This document shows, piece by piece, positions 56,155 through 64,000 of a stretch of 64,000 nt of DNA (the first letter of the stretch is position 1; the number at the start of each line of letters is the position of its first letter). The DNA is from Choristoneura fumiferana. Lineage: Eukaryota; Arthropoda; Insecta; Lepidoptera; Tortricidae. The stretch lies in assembly GCF_025370935.1 (NCBI RefSeq), contig NC_133490.1, forward strand, positions 2,856,376-2,920,375, in the 5' to 3' direction. The position numbers and the translations under genes are program-made. The notes below the pieces were generated by a model. It ran no database searches, was not told the DNA's origin, and was given only the letters and a program-made list of their open reading frames with translations.

Positions 56155-56492
56155 ATCGATGTATATACCTACGAGTATATATCGGAAACGGCTCCAACGA
56201 TTTCGATGAAATTTGGTATGTAGGGGTTTTCGGGGATGACAAATCAATCTAGATTGGCCGCTAGCTAAAAACGCTTATTAACGAGTTTTAGCCCCAGCAA
56301 AGCTCGGTCGCCCAGGTGCTTCTACTTATGTTTGATGTGTGGTGTGGTTATGTTATGGTTTTAAAATGGCTTTTTATAGTTTTTTTGTACGAGTTCTGAA
56401 TACTTTAGGCTAATTTTGCGGGAAATCAGCATAGTCCCAGCGGGTTAGGGATAAACGAATTCTTCGCAGATGAAGTCGCGGGCAACAGCTAG
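56155..56492 (+). mobile_element. Helitron-like element
   Basis: TCGATGTATATACCTACGAG, GAAACGGCTCCAACGATTTCG, AAATTTGGTATGTAGGGG, GATAAACGAATTCTTCGCAG, ending GAAGTCGCGGGCAACAGCTAG. The interior (56330-56440) is unlike other copies. Confidence 0.6.
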
Positions 56493-56794
56493 GTAGTGCA
56501 TAATTATTTTTTACTTTTTAGTTGTCTTTTATGGCGGCGCTTTTTTGTCGCCATTTTTTTTTTGGAATTATACCTTTATAGTTTTTGTGGTACTAGTAGT
56601 GGCAATGAACTTTTAGGCAAAGTTAGGCGGCGGAAGCCTGAAGTGAAGTCATTGCTTCACGCCGCACGAGTCCAATAATTTCGGCGTTTTAATTAGCCCG
56701 AAACTGAAATAACGCCGGAACTAACCGAAATCGAAAAATAGATCGGACAGCGAAAACGCTCGGCGAACGTAGTGTACCTTGGACGCTTGTCTGC

Positions 56795-56882
56795 GAAAGT
56801 CTGCTGGTAGAAGCTGGATGCGTCGAGCCGAGGACATGGCACTTATTGGGGGAGGACTATATCCAGCAGTGGACTAACTGCT
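56795..56882 (+). pseudogene. RTE-like ORF C-terminal scrap
   Basis: Plus translation contains SWMRRAEDMALIGGGLYPAV, a decayed match to the WM.RAE....GKAYVQQWT ending at 9614-9722. Confidence 0.5.
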
Positions 56883-56887
56883 AGGCT

Positions 56888-57168
56888 TTTTTTTATACGT
56901 CTCGATGGCAAACGAGCAAGTGGGTCTCCTGATGGTAAGAGATCACCACCGCCTTAAACATCTGCAACACCAGGGGTATTGCAGACGCGTTGCCAACCTA
57001 GAGGCCTAAGATGGGATACCTCACGTGCCAGTAATTTCACCGGCTGTCTTACTCTCCACGCCGAAACACAACAGTGCAAGCACTGCTGCTTCACGGCAGG
57101 ATTAGCGAGCAAGATGGTGGTAGCAATCCGGGAGGACCTTGCACAAGGTCCTACCACCTGCAGCGATC
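56888..57168 (-). repeat. Non-LTR 3' end with poly(A), copy 5
   Basis: T-run at 56888, then ACGTCTCGATGGCAAACGAG, CTGATGGTAAGAGATCACC, to ACCTTGCACAAGGTCCTACC. It is inserted right next to the RTE scrap. Confidence 0.75.
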
Positions 57169-57218
57169 GGCGGATGGTGAATTGGACAATGGTTGCAGGA
57201 AATCGACGTCAAGCATCG

Positions 57219-57310
57219 GGGGGCTACTACGAAATTCGAAAATCAATGTTCGTATCGTACCGTCCCTCTCACTCATATTAAATAATAGTAGCGTCGCAGC
57301 GGGACGGCAA
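57219..57310. repeat. MITE fragment, GAGAGGGATGGTACGA family
   Basis: GGGGGCTACTACGAAATTCG, TTCGTATCGTACCGTCCCTC. Right arm eroded. Confidence 0.6.
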
Positions 57311-57719
57311 GATTATAAGGTATAAGGCCAGTAGCATTGTGTTGTTAACCTAACCCCGTTTTAATTTCCGTGTTGGGTAGAGAACAAAAACATACCTACA
57401 TAATCTACATATACAAAGCCCTTATCTACACCGATGGCCAATTTATAAAGGTATCTGATAGCAAAAAGATACCAAGTCATTTGCATTTCGATGATGATAA
57501 GAACTCTAAAAACGGGATTTCGGGGATATTTCAGCTTTTCTTGGTTTTTTTTATTCTAGATAACAAAAAACTGACCGTGATCAGGTCAGTGTTGTTAAAT
57601 TTTCATTTTTAGTTTTTAACTTGCTCTACGGCCATACAAAAGACAGAGCGTCTGTGCGACGGGTTCCCTTTATCTTACATAATATCGATTTTCCGAAATA
57701 CACTTCGCATAACCGGTAT

Positions 57720-57860
57720 CACATATGTTTTTTTAGCCGAATGATATTTTTGCATAATCATTACTTTGCATAATTGTCAGTTCGAATAATAGTCATTTTT
57801 CAGAATATTAAATGGCAGAACACTGTTATCGCGAATATACTTCTGCAGAATAGTATATAG
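57720..57860. repeat. Quasi-periodic AT-rich tract 2
   Basis: Chain of TTTTGCATAATCATT, CTTTGCATAATTGTC, TTCGAATAATAGTC, TTCAGAATATTAAATGGC, TTCTGCAGAATAG words. Confidence 0.5.
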
Positions 57861-58024
57861 TCTCGTTCAGGGAGAGTTTAAAGAAATTATGGCTGGACAC
57901 TACACCTGAGATGAGACTGTTTCGATTTTGTAATTGTTTGTTATATTTTGTTTTATGTAATAATGTTGTATTTATTTTATCTTAATTTTCACTGTCTGCT
58001 TATCCTTTATATAACCAAATGTTT

Positions 58025-58148
58025 TTTCCTAACTAGGTTAGCTGGAAGAGATCCCTTTTTAGGGATAAGCTCGCCTTTGTTCTCCTCTCTGTGTATTTGT
58101 ATTTTTATTTTTATGTGCAATAAAGAGTTTACATACATACATACATAT
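58025..58148 (+). repeat. Non-LTR 3' UTR tail, best copy
   Basis: TTAGCTGGAAGAGATCCC, TTTTTAGGGATAAGCTCGCC, TTTGTTCTCCTCTCTGTG, TATGTGCAATAAAGAGTTTAC, (ATACATAC)n. The (CATA)n end is the simple tail of this LINE family. Confidence 0.8.
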
Positions 58149-58154
58149 AGCAGA

Positions 58155-58740
58155 AAAATAGTATCGCCGATTTTTATATGGCATAATGGCATAGCGAAAT
58201 ACTAGTTTGGACAATACAATTGTATTTTCACGAAATTTCAAGCAATAGCAATTTTCAATTTTAGCACCAAAACAGAACAGCAGCTACATAAGTAGGTTGG
58301 GTTAGGCGTGAACTGCGGCCACGACAGCGCGCGAGCCGAGCGAGCGAAGCGAGCGTGCCGCGTCAGCGGCCGGCCAAGTGCCAGAATTTTGCTGCTCCTA
58401 ATAAGGCTTAGGCTAAATAGTTAACAACCGTAATTTAATTGCAAGTAATGTTTAGTAAATTTTTATCCTGCTTTTTATCCATATGCAAACTAAATATTAT
58501 GATGAGATTTATATTTCTGCGTATTAACTATTCGGACATATAAATAATAATATAATTCTCATCGATATTATGCCATGTTAATATTCTGCTTTCCAAAATT
58601 ATGAGAAATGCGAAAAAATATATGCAAAAAGTAATTCGGTGATATGACGATTCTGCTCAAGGTTGTTATGTGAAACGAAACTACGACATTCGATTTTCTG
58701 CAACATATGTAGTACCTAATAGAATAGTGAACCCTGTGCG
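58155..58740. repeat. Quasi-periodic AT-rich tract 3
   Basis: Words such as GCAGAAAAATAGTATCGCCG, ATATGGCATAATGGC, ATTCTGCTTTCC, ATGCAAAAAGTAATTCGG, GACATTCGATTTTCTGC, CGACATACGATTTTATGC. Interrupted at 58310-58395 by a CpG-rich insert. Confidence 0.45.
58310..58395. repeat. CpG-rich GAGCGAAGCGAGCG insert
   Basis: GCGCGCGAGCCGAGCGAGCGAAG and GCCGCGTCAGCGGCCGGCC. A related word set occurs at 60893-60990, so it is a dispersed short repeat, not a CpG-island promoter. Confidence 0.45.
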
Positions 58741-60360
58741 ACATACGATTTTATGCAAACACGAGTCACGAGTTCCAAAGAAAAAGTTTGATTCAGGAAA
58801 GGGAAAAATTAAGTAGGTAAGCAAGCAATCATTATTGCGAAGGTCAAATCACATAACTCGTCAAATTACGTAACGGTAGGTATTTCAATTCGAAATTAGA
58901 ATCCTCCGCGTATTTGCTCTTAATTCTTCATCTTACAAAACCAGGCAGTGTCAGTGCCTTGCCTACAGAAAAGAGAATTTATTACCGACTCGGTCGAGCA
59001 AACAACAACATTTTTGTATACCGTCCTCGGAGCCGGCTGTGAAAACACGCACACAAACACACACGCACACCACACACAAAACAAACCAGGAAACGAACGA
59101 CTAGCGAAAAACAAACAAGGGTCTTTTGTGTTGTGTAAACAATTGCCTGTATGCAACAGGCATGAAGCGTCTCAACAAAAAAAAGGTACAGGTTAACTTC
59201 CATAGATGGCGTTGCTAAGTCCAACTAATCAGCAAGGCTTTCCACCGGCTCAAAAGTTTGCAAATGACATCAAAGATGGCGCTGTTATCGACTTTGTGTA
59301 TTTAAACTGTTTGACCGAATAATTAACACTGAATCACATCAGGCGAGTTGATAAGCGAAAGAAAGATGTTTATGTGATGAAGTGTAAATAAAAAACTGGC
59401 GAGATAAGGAATTCTGCGTACAGCGATAGTGAAACATACCTACAATTGATTAGATCAAAATAAAGCATGTTTTATTCAATAAAAAAGAAGTTAACAAAAC
59501 TGATTTTATGTTACAGCTTTCTATATCAGTGTATTTTAACTACTTCACTTATCTTTGATGGATGAGCGAGCTCGGTAGGGGTGTGTCGGAGACTTTAGTA
59601 TTCTTTTCAAGAGATGGCGTTACTAGACCAAAACTACAGATAAGCATATAAAACCGCGCAAAGTTCGAAATTAGATTAAGTGACGAAAACCACTACTTAA
59701 ACCGTGTTTATTTTGAGGAACTTCAAGGGAATAGACAGGTCAAATGAAGTTAACATTTATTCCTTATTTTATTCCTCTTAATGGCGGCCATAAGGCTTGG
59801 GCCAATGTCAGTTAAATTAAAGATAAATAATATTCTTCTTATGCATGTTGTACGGTGATTGTAGTTTTTGCAACTTGATAGCAAAATTCCAGAAACCACG
59901 CCGAGACCACTTGCGCATTAAAAAATGTCAGACACGAGAGCAATATAGAATTTTGTGATCACTGTTCACTGTTAAGGTTAATCGTCGCATAAAACACTAT
60001 CAAAATTATACTTCAACTAGCCAAAGAAGCAGAAATACCAAAATTAGATATCGTCTACATCCGCCATGTTCGAATGCTACAAATCGAATCAAGTTAACAT
60101 TTCCAAGACACTAGAGTGGCGTAACTCTGACTTTTTAAAACATCAAGAATTTCATAGGTATTTAATTATGCGTAATAAAACAGAGCATATAAAGGTTCTT
60201 AATTTGTGAAGTTTTTTTAAAGTCCGTTACTTGTGCTTTTAATTCACACATATTTAGGAAAAGGTTAAAAAAGTGAAGTACTTAAGTTTTTAATCTCTTT
60301 TTTGTCACGTCCATGTCACTTGTCAAGTTTACAAAGTATGAAAATTAATATATCTAAAGT
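58741..60360. other. Unique AT-rich sequence, no gene identified
   Basis: Frames of 78-82 codons at 58920-59224 overlap on both strands around a (CA)-rich run and have no motif. AAGATGGCG-type words recur at 59205, 59275 and 59615 without a clear repeat unit. Confidence 0.4.
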
Positions 60361-60367
60361 TAAAAAG

Positions 60368-60418
60368 TCGACGGTCAAAATATCGAGGTTAGGTTAGGTT
60401 CGATATTTTGACCGTCGA
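60368..60418. repeat. Perfect hairpin with TTAGG-type loop
   Basis: TCGACGGTCAAAATATCGA (60368-60386) is perfectly inverted as TCGATATTTTGACCGTCGA (60400-60418). The 13-base loop is GGTTAGGTTAGGT, 2.6 units of the insect telomere repeat. Confidence 0.9.
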
Positions 60419-60629
60419 TATTTAACTATCGATATTTCAATTTTCGATATTCACAATCAATACTGCGGACGCGCACATTTATGACCCATATAATTAAATC
60501 GGCCAAGTGAGAGTCGTCCTCGAGTACCGAGGGCTCCATACAAACCAGAGAGGGTAATCACTAGTAATCAGTAGAGGGTACCAGGTTATTTAGTACCACA
60601 CTTCCACATAGCAGTTTTACTGGTGTACT

Positions 60630-60860
60630 GCCTTTTCGGCGAAATATGTTTCGCCAAATTCCACTTAGCAACCAACCTTTCGCCGAAGTCTCAGTTGGCA
60701 AACTAATATTTGGCATAACTTTACTTCGCATTTTTCTTATTTCGCAACATTTTTACATTGCAAAATTTTACTTCATCACACTTTTATGTGGCAAATAATT
60801 ATGCAGCAAATGATTGGCTTAGGCAAATAACAAATTGTCAAATAACATTTGGGCAATTTT
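60630..60860. repeat. Quasi-periodic AT-rich tract 4
   Basis: TTTCGCCAAATTCCAC, TTAGCAACCAACC, TTTCGCCGAAGTCTC, GTTGGCAAACTAAT, TTTGGCATAACTTT, TTCGCATTTTTC, TTTCGCAACATTTT, ATTGCAAAATTTT, ATGTGGCAAATAA and more, each about 14-18 bases. Confidence 0.55.
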
Positions 60861-60892
60861 TATATTGCAAAGTTATACTTTAATTTGATGTG

Positions 60893-60990
60893 TGCGAGAG
60901 AGCGAAGCGAGCGTGCAAGACGGTTTGGAGCAGAAGCGACTTGGATACTTTAGGTTCAGCTCCGCTTCGCTCCCGCCTTAGCCTTCGATG
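60893..60990. repeat. CpG-rich GAGAGCGAAGCGAGCG insert
   Basis: GAGAGCGAAGCGAGCGTGC and CCGCTTCGCTCCCGCC. Related to 58310-58395, and likewise sits inside quasi-periodic DNA. Confidence 0.45.
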
Positions 60991-61029
60991 TTAGGTTTTT
61001 TTTTATAGCAGCCAGGATAAATAACTCTA

Positions 61030-61290
61030 GAAAAGTAGGTTGGAAGCCGTTGAATAATTTGCTAAATTAAGGTATGCCAATCAATATATTTGACGAAAAC
61101 ATAAATATGACATCTTAAAAAGTATCCAGGTAAGTAATAATTGCATAATAATAATTTATCGAATCATTAGTTGGAAAATGATATCAGTGCGAAATGTTGA
61201 GTTGGGAAATAACATTTCGCCTAAATAAAAATAGAGGATAAATAGTTTGGGAGTTAATAATTTGCTGAATAATTTTCGCCGATACATTAG
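61030..61290. repeat. Quasi-periodic AT-rich tract 5
   Basis: Continues the style of tract 4 after the CpG insert: AATAATTTGCTAAATTAAGG, AGTGCGAAATGTTGAG, TTGGGAAATAACATTTCGCC, AATAATTTGCTGAATAATTTTCGCC. Confidence 0.45.
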
Positions 61291-61319
61291 TAAACCAGAT
61301 ATACTATTGTTTCGTACGG

Positions 61320-61480
61320 TGAATTAGAGATCCGGAGGCTCAACTACCCTCCCCTCTGTTAGCAGAATTCCCCACACACTTCCTCATTTTGAAAAACTCA
61401 AGAGGTGCTAGTTGGAGTTTGAACCCCCTATCCTCTGCTTGGGAGGTCTTACGTCAAACCAGTGGGCCACCACGGCTTTT
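61320..61480 (-). repeat. SINE head and part of body
   Basis: On minus: GCCGTGGTGGCCCACTGG (A-box region), GGGGGTTCAAACTCC (B box), then CACCTCTTGAGTTTTTCAAAATG. Same family as 2783-3058. Confidence 0.6.
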
Positions 61481-61554
61481 TTCATTTACGGCCTCGCAAT
61501 GTAGTGCAACAGGCACTAAAGGCACTTGCAGGTCTAAACGAACGAACGAAGTGT

Positions 61555-61680
61555 AAAATTCGAACTTCGTATCTTGTCGTTCTGCTGGCGCTTATATCAT
61601 TTAACACAAGAGTGAGAGGGATGGCACGATACGAACGTCCATTTTCGAATATCGTAATAGCTCCCCTGGTTAGTCCGAGT
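61555..61680. repeat. MITE fragment, GAGAGGGATGGTACGA family
   Basis: AATTCGAACTTCGTATC, AGAGTGAGAGGGATGGCACG, CGTCCATTTTCGAATATCG, TAGCTCCCCTGG. Confidence 0.6.
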
Positions 61681-62099
61681 ACTATAACTACCGAACTGCA
61701 ATTCGGTAATAGTTAACCAATCGTGTTATGATTCATTATGTTTTGGAACCCGATGCGCAGGCGTCGGGTGACTGCCAAACACGGTTTGTTTTAGTATTGC
61801 CGAATCAACAGCTTTTATTGTTGTTCACTCATAAACATTTGGGTCGGATTCATTTCTATTAATTTTATCGGGTTAAATCAGGGCCGGATTTTGAATTCTG
61901 GAGGCCTTGGGGCAACATAGGAAGGGAGCCCCCCAAAACTATTTTCCAAACATAATGAAGGGCCATTTGAGATTTTAATAATGTACTGATCGCCTAAATG
62001 AAGTGAACAAATATAGATGAATAGTTGTTTACTAAGTGTTTACTCGTCGGAATTTTGAAATAAGTTATTGGTAAAAATTTCATTTTTAATAAAAGATTT

Positions 62100-62447
62100 T
62101 TTGCTCGCTATACTTTTTGTTAACTGTACTTGCATTGTCACCCACACGACATTTGCATACAAATTTCAAGTCGATGCCGGCGGAGACGACCCTGGCCAGA
62201 ATACCAAAATTTCACTACCAGATTATTGTATTGTCACGCAATTTTCATAAGTAAGTAGTACCTTAAAGGCCGGCAACGCACTTGTGACTCTTCTGGCGTT
62301 GCAGGTGTCCATGGGCGACGGTAATCGCTTACCATCAGGCGAACCGCCTGCTCGTTTGCCCCTATACATAAAAAAAAAGTATGCCAAATTTCAAGAAAAT
62401 CCGACTACTAGTGGGTCAAATTTAACTTGCAAGATTTGACCTGCACA
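62100..62447 (+). repeat. Dispersed repeat Q, copy 3, interrupted
   Basis: TTAACTGTACTTGCATTGTCACCC to ATTTAACTTGCAAGATTTGACC. The interior is split by 62256-62378. Confidence 0.7.
62256..62378 (+). repeat. Poly(A)-tailed retroelement end nested in repeat Q
   Basis: CCTTAAAGGCCGGCAACGCAC, GTAATCGCTTACCATCAGGC, TGCTCGTTTGCCCC, then A-run. AAGTA lies on both sides and is a likely target duplication. Related to the units at 1441, 9082, 22719, 37618 and 56888, here on plus. Confidence 0.75.
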
Positions 62448-62454
62448 AAAAAAA

Positions 62455-62997
62455 AACCGGCCAAGAGCGTGTCGGACACGCCTGAAATAGGGTTCCGTAG
62501 CCATTATGAAAAGTAATATTTTTCTGAGGATTTCGTATTTTGCACGGAACATTCCAAGTTTAGGTAAATTTTATAGTTTTCCTTGTAAGTTTGATATACT
62601 TACTACCATTCTGAATTTAAAAAAAAAAATCCATCCACCGGTTTAGTTTTGAGAGGCCCCCCCTCAAAGAGAGGACGCTCGATTTTAATGAAAATTTGCC
62701 CTTTAAAGTAGCATATTTTGCAAACTTATCACTGAATCTAAAATCATCTTCGCAACGCCCTAATGGCTTTAAAAGAGCTATAAACGATACCCCACACTAC
62801 AAGATTTGATGAGAAAAAAAAGCACCCCCACTTTACGTCTATGGAAGGTACTCTAAAAAATTTTTTTTTGAATTTTTTATTGTAACATTTTGTCGGCATA
62901 AATAAGATATATAGTCGTGCAAAATTACAGCTTTCTAGCATTGATAATCCCTGAGCAAAGCCGCGGACGGATGCTATTATGGCTACGGAACCCTATA
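62455..62997 (+). repeat. Dispersed repeat G
   Basis: GGCCAAGAGCGTGTCGGACACG, AGGGTTCCGTAGCCATTATG, CATTTTGTCGGCATAAATAAG, GAGCAAAGCCGCGGACGGATG, GGCTACGGAACCCTATAAAA. Confidence 0.75.
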
Positions 62998-63175
62998 AAA
63001 CCGATGTTTCTGAGGGCCCTTCTTTTGTGGAGTCTCAGGGGCTGTAGCCCCAGTTGCCCTCCCCTAAATCCGGCCTCCTCAGCAAATTGGATTGTTCGGA
63101 TGAGGACTACCTTAAAAAATAATCATCATCATGACGATATGACGTCATGACCGGAAAGCTAAGTGGAAAACCTTA

Positions 63176-63361
63176 CCCTTAGTTTAAGTTTTTCGGTTTC
63201 AAAATACGTCTCTATCGCGTTCGCGTTAAAATCTCAATTTATATGGAAACACGAACAGCGCCCCTAGCGGAACGTTTGCGATGTTCGTGTTTCCATACAA
63301 ATTGAGATTTTAACGTGAACGCGATCGAGACGTATTTTGTACCGAAAACTTACACTAAGGG
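63176..63361. repeat. Foldback MITE, 186 bp, near-perfect arms
   Basis: The core AAAATACGTCTCTATCGCG... at 63201-63257 is inverted at 63282-63338 over 57 bp with few mismatches and a 24-base loop (GCGCCCCTAGCGGAACG...). Weaker pairing extends to CCCTTAGT at 63176 and ACTAAGGG at 63361. Confidence 0.85.
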
Positions 63362-63485
63362 CACTGACTATGATTACGGCGTCGATTTCATGGGTTCGAT
63401 GCCCAGTCGGGGCAGATATTTGTATGAAAAATACGAATGTTTTTTCTCGGCTCTTGGTCGTTTAATATGTATTTTAAGCATTTAT
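63362..63485 (+). repeat. tRNA-headed SINE, first family, truncated
   Basis: CATGGGTTCGATGCCCAGTC (B box), AGATATTTGTATGAAAAATACG, TTTCTCGGCTCTTGGTCG, GTATTTTAAGCATTTATTTATC. The head before the B box is missing and the tail is cut. Confidence 0.7.
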
Positions 63486-63561
63486 TTATCTATACAGCGT
63501 GTATTTTTTGATACTAACCTCAAACTGTAACCAGACGAAGATTTAAGTGCTGTGAACCGAT

Positions 63562-63838
63562 TAATTATCATCCCACAGCTAGGCGCAGGTTTTCTCTCAG
63601 AAAGAGAGGGCTTGAACCGTAGTTCCCACTCGGGTCTAGTGCGATTGAGAACTTCACACACACCATAAAATTGGTTCGAAAGTTTGTGAAGTTTCCTCAC
63701 GATGTAAAACTCATGGTAAGTTTGGATTTAATTTCCATAATATACTTACCTAAATTTTCGAAAAAATTCAAAGATTCGAGTCCGGTTTGATGAACCCATG
63801 AATTTGCTTGAGAGGCCATGAAACCACTGGCCATATCG
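63562..63838 (-). repeat. tRNA-headed SINE with GAGAG-type tail, full length
   Basis: On plus: CATCCCACAGCTAGGCGCAGG, CAGAAAGAGAGGGC (tail), GTAGTTCCCACTCGGG, AAACTCATGGTAAGTTTGGAT, CGAAAAAATTCAAAGATTCG, then the head TGATGAACCC...GAGAGGCCATGAAACCACTGG. Complete antisense copy. Confidence 0.7.
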
Positions 63839-64000
63839 GCATTTTTTAAATAGCAAATATTTTAAGAGATGTTAAATTAGATCAAAAACAGAGGCGTCAT
63901 TGTAGCTCATGTAGCCGTGTGCAATTTATAACTTTAGCGCCATCTAGGCAAGCGCGCGGCCAAAATGGAATAGGCATAAAGTGCCGCGGCCGGCGCCCCC
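63839..64000. other. Window end, GC-rich last 70 bases
   Basis: AAGCGCGCGGCCAAAATGG and GTGCCGCGGCCGGCGCCCCC. Too short to interpret; it could be the edge of another GC-rich repeat. Confidence 0.3.

Larger units (their letters stand above)
61881..63078. repeat. Composite TIR element, about 1.2 kb, with nested repeats
   Basis: GGGCCGGATTTTGAATTC...GGGGCAACATAGG at the left faces GGCTGTAGCCCCAGTTGCCC...TAAATCCGGCC at the right. Between them lie repeat Q (62100-62447, itself split) and repeat G (62455-62997). The outer element thus predates these insertions. Confidence 0.55.

Noticed and set aside
58310..58395. CpG island promoter
   Set aside because: The same words recur at 60893-60990 within repeat DNA, with no initiator or splice donor nearby.
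58920..59224. Three overlapping frames of about 80 codons
   Set aside because: The openness on both strands comes from a CA-rich run. No start context, splice sites or motif.

Overview
This window looks like intergenic and intronic DNA from an insect, most likely a moth or butterfly. It is AT-rich and packed with short transposon remnants. Several repeat types match what I know of lepidopteran genomes: tRNA-headed SINEs, non-LTR tails ending in (GATGAT)n, (CATA)n or (TTTGAC)n, Helitron-like elements ending CAACAGCTAGT, a DD37D mariner-type element, and a dense crowd of MITEs. No complete protein-coding gene is visible. The longest open frames are either transposon pieces or unsupported.

Layout. 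1-2590: repeats, two microsatellites, one palindromic MITE. 2590-12214: copy A of a large direct duplication, ending exactly at a 100-base N gap (12215-12314). 12315-31580: mostly unique sequence with scattered MITEs and SINEs, two convincing isolated coding exons (minus strand 23730-23825, plus strand 28639-28727) and a nearly intact mariner-type element (29271-30523). 31582-40840: copy B of the duplication. 40841-64000: repeat-rich sequence with non-LTR fragments, tandem repeats, paired GC-rich TIR elements, Helitrons and stretches of quasi-periodic low-complexity DNA.

The duplicated block is the main structural feature. Both copies carry a CpG-richer segment with an initiator-like TCAGT and a consensus splice donor about 640 bp downstream (7836-8486 and 36373-37023). 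I read this as a promoter plus untranslated first exon. I saw no differences between the copies over about 1.2 kb here, whereas flanking sequence differs by substitutions, indels and transposon insertions. The two copies could be a true segmental duplication or two haplotypes wrongly joined in one scaffold; the N gap at the end of copy A makes the second explanation serious.

The two coding exons lie on opposite strands, so at least two genes have parts here, with the rest in long introns or outside the window. I could not name either protein. I found no previously undescribed multi-gene system. The observations most worth checking are the duplicated promoter, the two orphan exons, a LINE remnant between 153-bp direct repeats, the paired GC-rich TIR elements and the quasi-periodic tracts. 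All coordinates of repeats are read by eye and may be off by several bases.
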